Positions 16,601 to 23,796 of a DNA stretch of 33,849 nt are shown piece by piece. The translations under genes and the position numbers were made by a program. The notes beneath the pieces are model-generated. The model searched no databases. It was not told where the DNA came from and saw only the letters and a list, made by a program, of their open reading frames with translations. The number at the start of each line of letters is the position of its first letter. The stretch's first letter is position 1. This DNA comes from WHSW01 sp963749365 (GTDB lineage Bacteria; Actinomycetota; Thermoleophilia; Solirubrobacterales; 70-9). The stretch covers positions 1 through 33,849 of the forward strand of contig CAVVME010000005.1 of the NCBI GenBank assembly GCA_963749365.1. The letters run 5' to 3'.

Positions 16601-17389
16601 TCAGGCGATTGTCTCGCGGCGGTGATCGGCGAAGAGCTTCAGTGCGTAGCTGCCGGCGGGGTGCTCACGGACACGGGAGACGAGCGCGGCCGTGTCGGCA
16701 GGCAGGAGGTCGGGCTGGGGGAGCGTGACGCCGTAGACGGGAGGGATCACAACCGAGGCCGACAGCGCCGCAAAGGTGAGATCCGCGGCGCCGAAGCGCT
16801 CGCCGCACAGATGCTCGCGGCCGTCGGCGAGCAACTCGGCGACGAAGTCGAGCTCGCGCCAGACCGCGGCTTCGTCCTCAACCTCGATCCCGGGTCGAAT
16901 GGCAAGGGCATGTCGCAGCCAGCGCAGGGCGAGCGGCCATCCCAGCCGCAGCGCCCGATCCTCCCAAGGCGGGACGCCCTGATTGTTGAAGCGCAGCGTG
17001 AGTCTGGGCTCGGCAAGCATGTGGATGTACATCAGTCGCCGGCCCTTCGGCCCGAGCTCCTCGTCGAAGCGCCGGCACAGGAGCTCGACCTCGGCGCGCT
17101 CCTGTTGGGCCGCGGGAAAGAGCCGGTGTGCGGGCGGCGTGCGGGCGTCGGTCCAGACGAGGATCTCCTCCGACTCGCTGATCACCCCGTCCGGGGTGAC
17201 CAGGACGGGGACCGTGGGCCCGCCGCCCGCCCGGCGCGCCGCGATCCGGTGGATCGCCTGGACATGGCGCTCCTCGCGGTACGGGATTCCGGCTCGCTCG
17301 AGGGCCCATCGCGCCTTCTCGCAGTAGTGGCTGATCGGAATCGTGACGAGCCGCAACACCCCGGCAGAGAATATGGGTGCCGGCGCCAC
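16601..17389 (-). CDS. Glutathione S-transferase-like protein
   Basis: A 262-residue protein. RLVTIPISHYCEKARWALERAGIPYREE is the start of a GST thioredoxin-like domain (S20 and C23 are the candidate thiol-binding residues), TVPVLVTPDGVISESEEIL holds the cis-proline and the E-S glutathione-binding pair, and residues 95-255 are the all-helical C-terminal domain ending GERFGAADLTFAALSA. The GTG at 17389 gives ten residues ahead of VLRLVT; the GTG at 17359 is an equally good start. Many actinobacteria lack glutathione and use mycothiol, so the thiol is uncertain. First gene of the GST-SixA-BKACE operon. Confidence 0.86.
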   Translation of the reverse strand: MAPAPIFSAGVLRLVTIPISHYCEKARWALERAGIPYREERHVQAIHRIAARRAGGGPTVPVLVTPDGVISESEEILVWTDARTPPAHRLFPAAQQERAEVELLCRRFDEELGPKGRRLMYIHMLAEPRLTLRFNNQGVPPWEDRALRLGWPLALRWLRHALAIRPGIEVEDEAAVWRELDFVAELLADGREHLCGERFGAADLTFAALSASVVIPPVYGVTLPQPDLLPADTAALVSRVREHPAGSYALKLFADHRRETIA

Positions 17390-17406
17390 CTACCGCCCTC
17401 TCAACC

Positions 17407-17412
17407 TAGAAT
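17407..17412 (+). promoter_or_regulatory. Possible -10 element of the molybdopterin oxidoreductase gene
   Basis: TAGAAT matches five of six bases of a sigma-70-type -10 and ends six bases before the ACG that begins the conserved reading frame, so transcription would begin at or next to that codon. No convincing -35 is seen. Confidence 0.3.
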
Positions 17413-17418
17413 CGCGGC

Positions 17419-18549
17419 ACGGCCATCGACGAGACAGACCCGTCAGCCGAGCTCCCTGGCGTCGATCCATCGGAACGGCTCACCCCCGAGGAGCTGCGGC
17501 TCGCGACCCGTAACCACGGGCTGCCGCTCGAAGCCCTTGCGTACGACCTGACCCCGGCCGGGCTCCACTACCTGCTGATCCACTACGACGTCCCCGTTGT
17601 CGAGCCGCGAACCTGGCGGCTCATCGTCGGCGGCCGGGTCGGGCGCGAGCTCTCGCTGTCGCTTGACGAGCTGCGCGCACGACCGGGGACGACGATCGCG
17701 GTGACCTTGGAATGCGCCGGCAACGGTCGCGCTCGGCTCTCGCCCCGGCCGCTGAGCCAACCGTGGCTGTTGGAGGCGGTCGGCAATGCGGAGTGGACCG
17801 GGGTTCCCTTGGCTCACCTGCTCGACGAGGCCGAGGTCGACGAGGACGCGGTCGAGGTGCTATTCCGGGGCTCGGATCGCGGGGTCGAGGGCGGAGAGGT
17901 GCAGCAATACGAGCGCAGCCTGCCGCTCGCCGAGGCGCGGCGCGAGGAGGTGCTGCTCGCATACACGATGAACGGCGAGCCGCTCCCACCCCAGCACGGC
18001 TTTCCGCTGCGACTGGTGGTGCCCGGCTGGTACGGAATGACAAGCGTCAAGTGGCTGGAGGAGATCAGCGTTCTCGACCGGCCCTTCGAGGGCTACCAGC
18101 AGACACGGAGCTATCGCCTGCGACAGACGCCCGGCGAGCCGGGCGAGGCCGTGACCCGGGTGCTGCCACGATCGCTGATGATCCCGCCGGGGATCCCCGA
18201 CTTCACCACCCGCGACCGCGTGCTCGAGCGCGGCCCGTGCACGGTGCGCGGGCGCGCTTGGTCGGGCTTCGGCCCGATCGAGCGGGTCGAGGTGAGCGTC
18301 GACGGCGGCGCGAGCTGGAGCGAGGCGCGGCTCGGCTCTCAGCGCTCGGCGTGGTCGTGGCGCTCGTGGGACTGGGACTGGGATCCCGGCGAGCCCGGTG
18401 TCTATGAGCTCTGCTGCCGCGCGACGGATGCGGCCGGCAACGCCCAGCCGCTCGATGCGAGCTGGAACCTCGGCGGCTATGCCAACAACGAGGTGCAGCG
18501 AATTCCGGTCACGGTCACGGCTTCCCGGGCCGGAACAGCCAGCTCCTGA
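17419..18549 (+). CDS. Molybdopterin-dependent oxidoreductase (sulfite oxidase family)
   Basis: Read from an ACG at 17419 this is 376 residues, the usual family length. The Mo domain has RNHG (near 38-41), GLHYLLIHYDVP, the Mo-ligand cysteine C99 in TLECAGNGR, MNGEPLPPQHGFPLR and PGWYGMTSVKWL. From about residue 245 the dimerisation domain follows (RGRAWSGFGPIERVEVSVDGG ... ATDAAGNAQP). No Tat signal or heme domain is visible, so it is probably cytoplasmic. There is no ATG, GTG or TTG in frame between the stop at 17407 and GTG 17701; that GTG would delete the N-terminal 94 residues of the conserved domain. ACG (giving MAIDETDPSA) is thus the best candidate start, or a mutated ATG or sequencing error. 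The 3' end overlaps the M1 peptidase remnant. The electron acceptor and substrate are unknown. Confidence 0.8.
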   Translation, partial: TAIDETDPSAELPGVDPSERLTPEELRLATRNHGLPLEALAYDLTPAGLHYLLIHYDVPVVEPRTWRLIVGGRVGRELSLSLDELRARPGTTIAVTLECAGNGRARLSPRPLSQPWLLEAVGNAEWTGVPLAHLLDEAEVDEDAVEVLFRGSDRGVEGGEVQQYERSLPLAEARREEVLLAYTMNGEPLPPQHGFPLRLVVPGWYGMTSVKWLEEISVLDRPFEGYQQTRSYRLRQTPGEPGEAVTRVLPRSLMIPPGIPDFTTRDRVLERGPCTVRGRAWSGFGPIERVEVSVDGGASWSEARLGSQRSAWSWRSWDWDWDPGEPGVYELCCRATDAAGNAQPLDASWNLGGYANNEVQRIPVTVTASRAGTASS

Positions 18550-18680
18550 AGAGGCCGTCGAGGCGGCGGCCCGACCGTGCCTCGGCGAGGGCGATGAACT
18601 CGTCGATCGTCGCGTTGCCGTAGGCGTTGCGGGCGACCAGGTCCGCAGGGTGGCGTGGAAGGCGCGATCGCCGCGCAAGG
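18515..18680 (-). pseudogene. C-terminal remnant of an M1-family metallopeptidase
   Basis: On the minus strand, LRGDRAFHATLRTW (down from about 18680) and then, after a one-base shift near 18636, VARNAYGNATIDEFIALAE and ARSGRRLDGLFRSWLF followed by RPGKP and a stop at 18515. This is the conserved C-terminal end of M1 (aminopeptidase N-like) enzymes, where YGNAT...F..LAE and a W-L-F/Y-x-P-G-K-P tail recur. The remaining 400 or more residues with the HEXXH site are gone: the sequence changes at about 18680 into a response-regulator fragment on the opposite strand. It overlaps the end of the molybdopterin enzyme gene by 35 bases. Confidence 0.7.
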
Positions 18681-19026
18681 TTCGAGCGCACAAGCCCGAG
18701 GTCGCGGTCGTCGACGTGCGCATGCCCCCGTCGAACACCGACGACGGGTCGGCGATCGTGGCTCGGCGCTCGATCCCGAGGTGCTCTCACAGCTGGTCGG
18801 CAGGCGTCGTGACGAGAACCCCCTGCTCGAGCTCACGCCGCGCGAGCGCGAGGTGCTCGAGCTGATGGCCGAGGGGCGCAGCAATCAGGCGATCGCGAAG
18901 GAGCTCGTGGTCACCGAGCGCGCGGTGGAGAAGCACGTGACGAGCATCTTCTCGAAGCTCGATCTCACCAGCAGCCCTGACGATCATCGCCGGGTGCTGG
19001 CGGTGCTGGCCTACCTGCGCGCCTGA
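18680..19026 (+). pseudogene. NarL/LuxR-type response regulator remnant
   Basis: The plus strand from 18680 reads VRAHKPEVAVVDVRMPPSNT and DDG, a receiver-domain core including the phospho-acceptor Asp (VVDVRMP). At about 18750 the frame changes and GSALDPEVLSQLVGRR follows, then the intact LuxR-type DNA-binding domain: LTPREREVLELMAEGRSNQA, IAKELVVTERAVEKHVTSIF, SKLDL. The start of the receiver domain and roughly 60 residues between the two pieces are missing. An open frame of 123 codons (from 18655) does cover the helix-turn-helix, so a free DNA-binding fragment could in principle still be made, but there is no ribosome site for it. Probably dead. Confidence 0.72.
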
Positions 19027-19068
19027 TCAAATGGCAGGTGGTTGTCGCTATCCAAGGAGAAAGCGCGA

Positions 19069-19473
19069 ATGAGCTATGTGAAGGACCCGCGGGTCGACGC
19101 CTACATCGACCCGTTGCCGACCTGGCAGCAGCAGATCTGTCACCGAGTGCGCGACCTCGTCCACGCTGCCGACCCCGCGGTCGAGGAGACGATCAAGCGC
19201 ACGGTGCAGCCGTACTTCGTGCTCGAGGGCAACATCTGCGCGCTGCTCGCGGCCAAGGACCACGTCAACGTCTTCCTCTACGACGGCGCGATCGTCCCCG
19301 ACCCCGAGGGCATCATCACCGCCGGCCACGACAACAAGACCGCGCGCACGATCTCCTTTCGCGAGGGTGAGCCGATCAACGAACCGGCCCTGACAGCGAT
19401 GTTCCGGGAGATCATCGCCAACAACCGGGCCGGCGGTTGGCGCAAGATCAAGGCCGCTCGCGGCGAAGCCTAA
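19069..19473 (+). CDS. DUF1801-family protein
   Basis: A 134-residue protein. YVKDPRVDAYIDPLPTWQQQICHRVRDLVHAADPAVEETIK is the N-terminal helical part of the DUF1801 (YdhG-like) fold and PYFVLEGNICALLAAKDHVNVFLYDGA its central sheet; RAGGWRKIKA ends it. The frame opens at 19042, but ATG 19069 follows AAGGAG by 9 bases and gives the typical N-terminus. Cytoplasmic; the family is related to frataxin-like folds and has no settled function. Monocistronic, ended by a 24-base palindrome. Confidence 0.85.
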   Translation: MSYVKDPRVDAYIDPLPTWQQQICHRVRDLVHAADPAVEETIKRTVQPYFVLEGNICALLAAKDHVNVFLYDGAIVPDPEGIITAGHDNKTARTISFREGEPINEPALTAMFREIIANNRAGGWRKIKAARGEA

Positions 19474-19476
19474 GCC

Positions 19477-19500
19477 GCGTGGGCGCAGCTGCGCCCACGC
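19477..19500. terminator. 24-base perfect palindrome between convergent genes
   Basis: The half-sequence GCGTGGGCGCAG at 19477-19488 is followed immediately by its exact reverse complement at 19489-19500. It lies 3 bases after the DUF1801 stop and 18 bases before the end of the convergent DUF6929-like gene. Folded from either strand it gives a stem of about 10 pairs with an AGCT loop. There is no T-tract; a bidirectional, actinobacterial-type terminator is the likeliest role. Confidence 0.6.
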
Positions 19501-19518
19501 TCGGCGCCGGCCACGATC

Positions 19519-20496
19519 TCAGGTCCTGCTCTGGTCCAGCTCGCGCTCGATCGGCATCGTCGCGCTCAAGAGCGGCGAGGGCGTGTCGGGATCGTCCTGG
19601 TCGCAGACGAAGAGGAAGTCGATCACGCCGGTGTCGATCGTCGCATGCACGCCCTCGACCTTCCAGCGCGGGTCGATCGTTCGCAGCCGGCGGACAGACC
19701 CGTCGTCGCTGATCGTTCCGACGACCGAGCCGTGGATGTCGCCGTCCTCCTCGCCCTCGGCCGAGGCGCTGAAGCAGATCAGCTCCTCCGTCAGCGCCGT
19801 GGCGTCCGAAAAACAGAGCGGCACGCCGCCGAGCTCGCCGAGCTCATAGCCGCGAATCGCGGCGAGCTCGTCCGGATCGACGACCAGATCCTCGCGCAGG
19901 GTCCGCGACAGGTCACCGAGCTCGAACTCGGCGACCGTGTTCGGTGCCTTGCCCAGGTTGGCTCGGTGAAAGAGCCAGAGCCGATCCCCGACTACGGCTG
20001 CGCCCTCGATGTTGATCTCGCCACCGAGCTCACTGCGCATCGCGTCGTACACGGGTCGGAGCTCGATCGTCCGTGGCTCGCCTGCGAGCGAGCCGTCGGC
20101 GGCAAACGACCAGTAGAAGCCGCGGTCGCGGTCCCGATTCGATCCCGATCCGAGCCCGAGCAGTCCCCCGTTGGGCTCGCCTTCGACCGGCGGCAGCGTG
20201 GTCAGGCCCTCGAGGTCGGGCTTGGCACGCTTTCGCTCGCCGGGGTCGTCGGGTAGGTCGCCGCCGCCAAGGACACGGCGCGCGACCCCGGCCGCACCGC
20301 CGGCGAGCTCGAACACCCCCACCTGGAGTTGGTCGTCGCCGACGACGTAGACGAAGTCGCCTCGCTTGGCGATCCCCGACGCTGAGGCGATGTGAGCCGG
20401 CTGCCCCTGATCGGGAGGGTCGCGCAGATCGAGATCGCGAAGGCGGCGCAGCTCGAGTGGCGGTAGCTGCTCGTGCGGGGCCTCGACCTCGGTCAT
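19519..20496 (-). CDS. DUF6929-like beta-propeller protein
   Basis: A 325-residue protein without signal peptide. ASGIAKRGDFVYVVGDDQLQ, GDLPDDPGERKRAKPDLEGLT, GGLLGLGSGSN, INIEGAAVVGDRLWLFHRAN, and the late WKVEGVHATIDTGVIDFLFVCDQDDPD are repeated strand-turn blades typical of the DUF6929 group and of esterase-like/phytase-like propellers. Acidic loops (GDDQ, CDQDDPD) could bind metal. The start at 20496 faces the ATP-grasp gene across 88 bases. No enzyme activity is known for the family and none can be deduced here. Confidence 0.8.
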   Translation of the reverse strand: MTEVEAPHEQLPPLELRRLRDLDLRDPPDQGQPAHIASASGIAKRGDFVYVVGDDQLQVGVFELAGGAAGVARRVLGGGDLPDDPGERKRAKPDLEGLTTLPPVEGEPNGGLLGLGSGSNRDRDRGFYWSFAADGSLAGEPRTIELRPVYDAMRSELGGEINIEGAAVVGDRLWLFHRANLGKAPNTVAEFELGDLSRTLREDLVVDPDELAAIRGYELGELGGVPLCFSDATALTEELICFSASAEGEEDGDIHGSVVGTISDDGSVRRLRTIDPRWKVEGVHATIDTGVIDFLFVCDQDDPDTPSPLLSATMPIERELDQSRT

Positions 20497-20584
20497 GGAT
20501 GGCTGCTACCCGAAAACGGGCGCGCTCAGGCGTCAAGGTTCGCAGCCGCCGCCAATCGTGCCCGGTTAGGCTCGGCGGCAGGCC

Positions 20585-22003
20585 ATGTCCGACCTGGCTC
20601 CTGCAACCACGATTCCCGCCGGCTACGAGCTGCAAGAGGGGATCTACGACGAGGCCTTCGAGCCCGGCGGGCAGCCGCGCCCCCAGTATGTCGCGCTGCT
20701 GCAGCGGCTCGCCGAGCTCGATCTCGACGCGCTCGCGACCGCCCTCTCGAGCGAGCTACGCGAACGCCGGATCACCTTCGGCGCCAGCGCCGACGGCATG
20801 TTCGCGCTCGATCCGGTGCCCCGGATCCTGACCGCGGCGGAGTGGCGCCAGGTGGCCGACGGCGTCGTCCAGCGCGCGCGAGCGCTGGAGCGGTTCGTCG
20901 CCGACGTCTATGGGGAACGCGCCATCGTCGCGGGCGGAGTCGTTCCCGAGCGGGCGATCGAGAGCTCGGCCCACCTGGAGCCGAGCATGCGAGGGGCGAA
21001 TCAGCCCGCCTGGCTGACCCTGGTCGGCTTCGACCTGGTGCGATCTCCGGATGGCCGGTTCAGGGTCCTGGAGGACCAGATCAGGATGCCGTCGGGGATC
21101 GCCTACGCCGTCGCCGCGCGCGAATGCCTCACCCAGCTCCATCCCGCCGCCGCTTCTCTCCCGGCGCCGATCGACGACGCATTCGTGCGGCTCGGCGAGG
21201 CGCTGCTCGCGAGCGCGCCCGCGGGCTCGAGGCAGCCTTCGATCGTTCTCCTCAGCGAGGGCGAGGCGGCGGCCGCGTGGTACGAGCACACCCGCATCGC
21301 CCGTGAGCTCTCGATCCCTGCGGTCACGACGGATGCCCTCGAGCGCGACGACGGAACGCTCACCGCGCGCGTCGACGGGCGGCCGATCGAGCTCGACGTG
21401 GTCCTGCAGCGAACCGGCGAGGATCGCTTCACCGATCCCGGCGGTCAGCCGACCGCCCTCGGCGAGCTGCTGCTCCAGCCGTGCCGCGAGGGCCGGCTGA
21501 GCTGCGTCAACGCCCCCGGCTCGGGGATCGGGGACGACAAGCTCATTCACGCCTACGTCGAGGAGATGATCCGCTTCTACCTGGACGAGGAGCCGGTGCT
21601 CGAGTCGGTGACGACCTACGACCTCGGCCAGCCGGGCGAACGCGACCGTGTCCTGTCCCAGCTCGACGACCTCGTGGTCAAGCCACGCGGGGAGATGGGG
21701 GGCGAGGGGGTGGTGATCTGGGCCGAGGCGAGCAAGACCGAGCGCGAGGACGCCCTCAGCGCGCTGAAGCGCGCCCCGGAGGAGTTCGTCGCTCAGCGCC
21801 GGATCGAGCTCTCCTGCCACCCGACGCTCTGCGACGGGGCCCTGCGAGCGCGCCGCGTTGACCTGCGCCCGTTCGTGATCCGCTTCGGCGAGCGGGCGTG
21901 GACGCTGCCGGGCGGCTTGTCCCGGGTGGCGCTCGAGCGGGGCTCGCTGCTCGTCAACAGCGGTCAGGGCGGCGGCGTCAAGGACACCTGGGTCGTTCGG
22001 TAG
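20585..22003 (+). CDS. Circularly permuted type 2 ATP-grasp protein
   Basis: A 472-residue protein covering the former DUF404/DUF407 pair. YDEAFEPGGQPRPQYVALLQ, FGASADGMFALDPVPRILTAAEW and GVVQRARALERFVADVYGE form the N-terminal part; GFDLVRSPDGRFRVLEDQIR and MPSGIAYAVAARE follow; ATP-grasp core motifs lie in VNAPGSGIGDDKLIHAYVEE, LDDLVVKPRGEMGGEGVVIW, and the closing VNSGQGGGVKDTWVV. These enzymes are presumed to make amide or peptide bonds from a carboxylate and ATP. TAGGCT at 20567-20572 is a possible -10 that would leave a leader of only a few bases. The usual partner, an alpha-E helical protein, and transglutaminase are absent; a patatin-like gene follows after 38 bases. Product unknown. 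Confidence 0.9.
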   Translation: MSDLAPATTIPAGYELQEGIYDEAFEPGGQPRPQYVALLQRLAELDLDALATALSSELRERRITFGASADGMFALDPVPRILTAAEWRQVADGVVQRARALERFVADVYGERAIVAGGVVPERAIESSAHLEPSMRGANQPAWLTLVGFDLVRSPDGRFRVLEDQIRMPSGIAYAVAARECLTQLHPAAASLPAPIDDAFVRLGEALLASAPAGSRQPSIVLLSEGEAAAAWYEHTRIARELSIPAVTTDALERDDGTLTARVDGRPIELDVVLQRTGEDRFTDPGGQPTALGELLLQPCREGRLSCVNAPGSGIGDDKLIHAYVEEMIRFYLDEEPVLESVTTYDLGQPGERDRVLSQLDDLVVKPRGEMGGEGVVIWAEASKTEREDALSALKRAPEEFVAQRRIELSCHPTLCDGALRARRVDLRPFVIRFGERAWTLPGGLSRVALERGSLLVNSGQGGGVKDTWVVR

Positions 22004-22041
22004 TCGGTGGATAGGCGGGCGACGCGGCGGGTAGCCGACAG

Positions 22042-23652
22042 ACGACCATCACGCCGGTTCGCTTCTATCTGACCCTCTCCGGAGGGGCCTCGCTGGGCGC
22101 CTACGAGGCGGGCGCGGCCGCCGGGCTTGCGAACGCGGTCCGCTACCTCGACGGCGAGGAGGAGCAGGAGGCGACGATCGACGCGATCGGAGGCGCCTCC
22201 GCCGGGGCATTGGTCGGCTTCTTCAGCGCGCATGCTCTGCTCACCGGCCTCGATCCCGAGAAGCTCCTGCACGAGGCGTGGGTCGAGCGGGTCAACCTGC
22301 CGCTCCTGCTGAGCGGCGACTCCCGCGCGCTGCTCAGCTTCGATCAGCTGCGTGAGCGCCTGCCCGCCGTCCTGGCCGAGGATGGCCCGGCGCGCGCGGA
22401 TCCCGGCGCCATCGACTACCGCCAGCGGCGACCGATCGCGCTGCACATCCAGGTCACCGGGCTGCGCGGGCTCTCGTATCCGATCCGGGGGCTGCGCCGC
22501 GACGCGCCCGTGGCGGCGGCCACCTATGCCGACTGGGGTCGGTTCGAGCTGCGTCCTGGCGCCGGGGTGGAGCAGATGCTCGAACCGGAGGGGCGGTCGC
22601 CGCTCGATTTCGTGCTCGCCTCCGCCGCGAGTCCGGGCGGCTTCGCCCCGCAGCTGCTCGACCGCAGCGCTGACGCGGACGCATATGAGAGCCGGGGGAT
22701 CGAGGGCTTCCCCGACTCCGGGCAGCTCTGGTACACGGACGGGGGCCTGCTCGGCTCACAACCGCTTGGGCGCGTGATCGCCGCCGGGCGCACGTTGCAC
22801 GACTCGGAGGAGGACGGCACCGGAATCCACCTGCTCGTCGATCCGCGGTCGGAGGACGCGTCGACCGAGCAATGGAGCGATCCCGACGCCGCCCCAAGCT
22901 GGCAGGAGGGGGCATCGCGGGCGCTCGCGATCCTCTCCGAGCAGAGCCTGTTCGACGACCTGCGCCGGATCGAGAAGGACAACTCGAGGATCAAGTGGGC
23001 ACAGCGCCTCGCCGACCTGCTCGCCGACGGACTTGGCCTCGATCAGGCCGATCAGCTCGAGCGATTCCTCGACGAGGTTGAGTCCGAGCGCGAGGGGATG
23101 CGCGCCGACGAGCCCGACCGCAGTCGCGACCGGCACGGCGAGCTCGATCCGGCCGAGCTCCTGCATCAAGCGCTGTGCGAGATTGCCGGCCTGGTCGGCA
23201 AGGAGCGGATCGCGATCGACGTGATCTCGCCGAAGCTGCTCGAGGACGAGTCGGGCGAGGACGTCGGCAGCCTGCTGGCGGGGGAGTTCATGGGCGACTT
23301 CGGAGGCTTCCTCAGCCGCGACCTTCGAGTGAGCGACTTCGCCCTCGGCTACGAGAGCTCGTTGGCCTGGCTTCGCCAGGGACTCGGCGAGTGCGGACTC
23401 GCCGACGACGTCTGCGAGCGAACGATCTCGTTCGTGGAGGACCGCCGCCGCTACCGGCCCGAGGAGGTGCGCGACGGCAGCGCGAGCCTCTCGGACCTGT
23501 CGCTCGCCGACCGGCTGCAGCTCGTGCGCCTCGCCGCCCACGGCGCCCGCGTGCTTGGCGCCGGGGCGATCGACCTCCGGTCGCGGATCCCGGACGGCCT
23601 CGGGCGCGCGATCGAGGCAGGCCGCTCGCGCCTGCGGCGCGGGGGCCGTTGA
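22042..23652 (+). CDS. Patatin-like phospholipase with long C-terminal region
   Basis: Read from an ACG at 22042 this is 536 residues. The oxyanion loop LSGGASLGAYEAG (12-24), the nucleophile elbow GASAG (S53) and the dyad aspartate in YTDGG (D233) define a complete patatin hydrolase domain. Residues 240-536 are acidic and helical (KDNSRIKWAQRLADLLADGL; ESEREGMRADEPDRSRDRHG) and may be regulatory. No signal peptide. The first NTG start, TTG 22210, lies after the catalytic serine and would destroy the enzyme; upstream to the stop at 22012 there is no ATG, GTG or TTG in frame, and only ACG (MTITPVRFYLTLSGG) fits. A mutated or misread ATG is possible. It follows the ATP-grasp gene by 38 bases, so the two are probably co-transcribed. 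Lipid substrate unknown. Confidence 0.82.
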   Translation, partial: TTITPVRFYLTLSGGASLGAYEAGAAAGLANAVRYLDGEEEQEATIDAIGGASAGALVGFFSAHALLTGLDPEKLLHEAWVERVNLPLLLSGDSRALLSFDQLRERLPAVLAEDGPARADPGAIDYRQRRPIALHIQVTGLRGLSYPIRGLRRDAPVAAATYADWGRFELRPGAGVEQMLEPEGRSPLDFVLASAASPGGFAPQLLDRSADADAYESRGIEGFPDSGQLWYTDGGLLGSQPLGRVIAAGRTLHDSEEDGTGIHLLVDPRSEDASTEQWSDPDAAPSWQEGASRALAILSEQSLFDDLRRIEKDNSRIKWAQRLADLLADGLGLDQADQLERFLDEVESEREGMRADEPDRSRDRHGELDPAELLHQALCEIAGLVGKERIAIDVISPKLLEDESGEDVGSLLAGEFMGDFGGFLSRDLRVSDFALGYESSLAWLRQGLGECGLADDVCERTISFVEDRRRYRPEEVRDGSASLSDLSLADRLQLVRLAAHGARVLGAGAIDLRSRIPDGLGRAIEAGRSRLRRGGR

Positions 23653-23796
23653 TCGAGCCGCGAAAAGGCGGAGGGCGGAGGGCTACACTCGTCCGCATCA
23701 GGTCCGGCGCTCGGCCGGGTCTGACGGAATCGCACACGTCCGAGCCGCGGGGGATCGGTCGGGCGCCTCTCAACCGACCCGAACCTAAAGGGTTAG
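23653..23796 (+). promoter_or_regulatory. Promoter and structured leader of the monooxygenase-oxidase operon
   Basis: This 144-base gap has no gene. TACACT (23684-23689) is a possible -10, with no good -35. Downstream RNA could form an 11-pair hairpin (23698-23708 with 23714-23724, 5-base loop, two adjacent G-U pairs), then a 6-pair hairpin (GGTCGG 23757-23762 with CCGACC 23774-23779), then a small AACCT/GGGTT stem-loop (23782-23794) that includes the ribosome site AAAGGG just before the ATG at 23797. Three hairpins in a row suggest a regulated leader, but no known riboswitch was recognised. Confidence 0.4.

Noticed and set aside
18655..19026. The 123-codon frame with a LuxR-type helix-turn-helix as a stand-alone regulator gene
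   Set aside because: Its first 35 codons are out-of-frame receiver sequence and M1 peptidase antisense, and there is no ribosome site; a remnant is more likely.
19477..19500. The 24-base palindrome as a recombination or attachment site
   Set aside because: It lies exactly between convergent stops, there is no integrase or second copy in the window, and a terminator explains it better.
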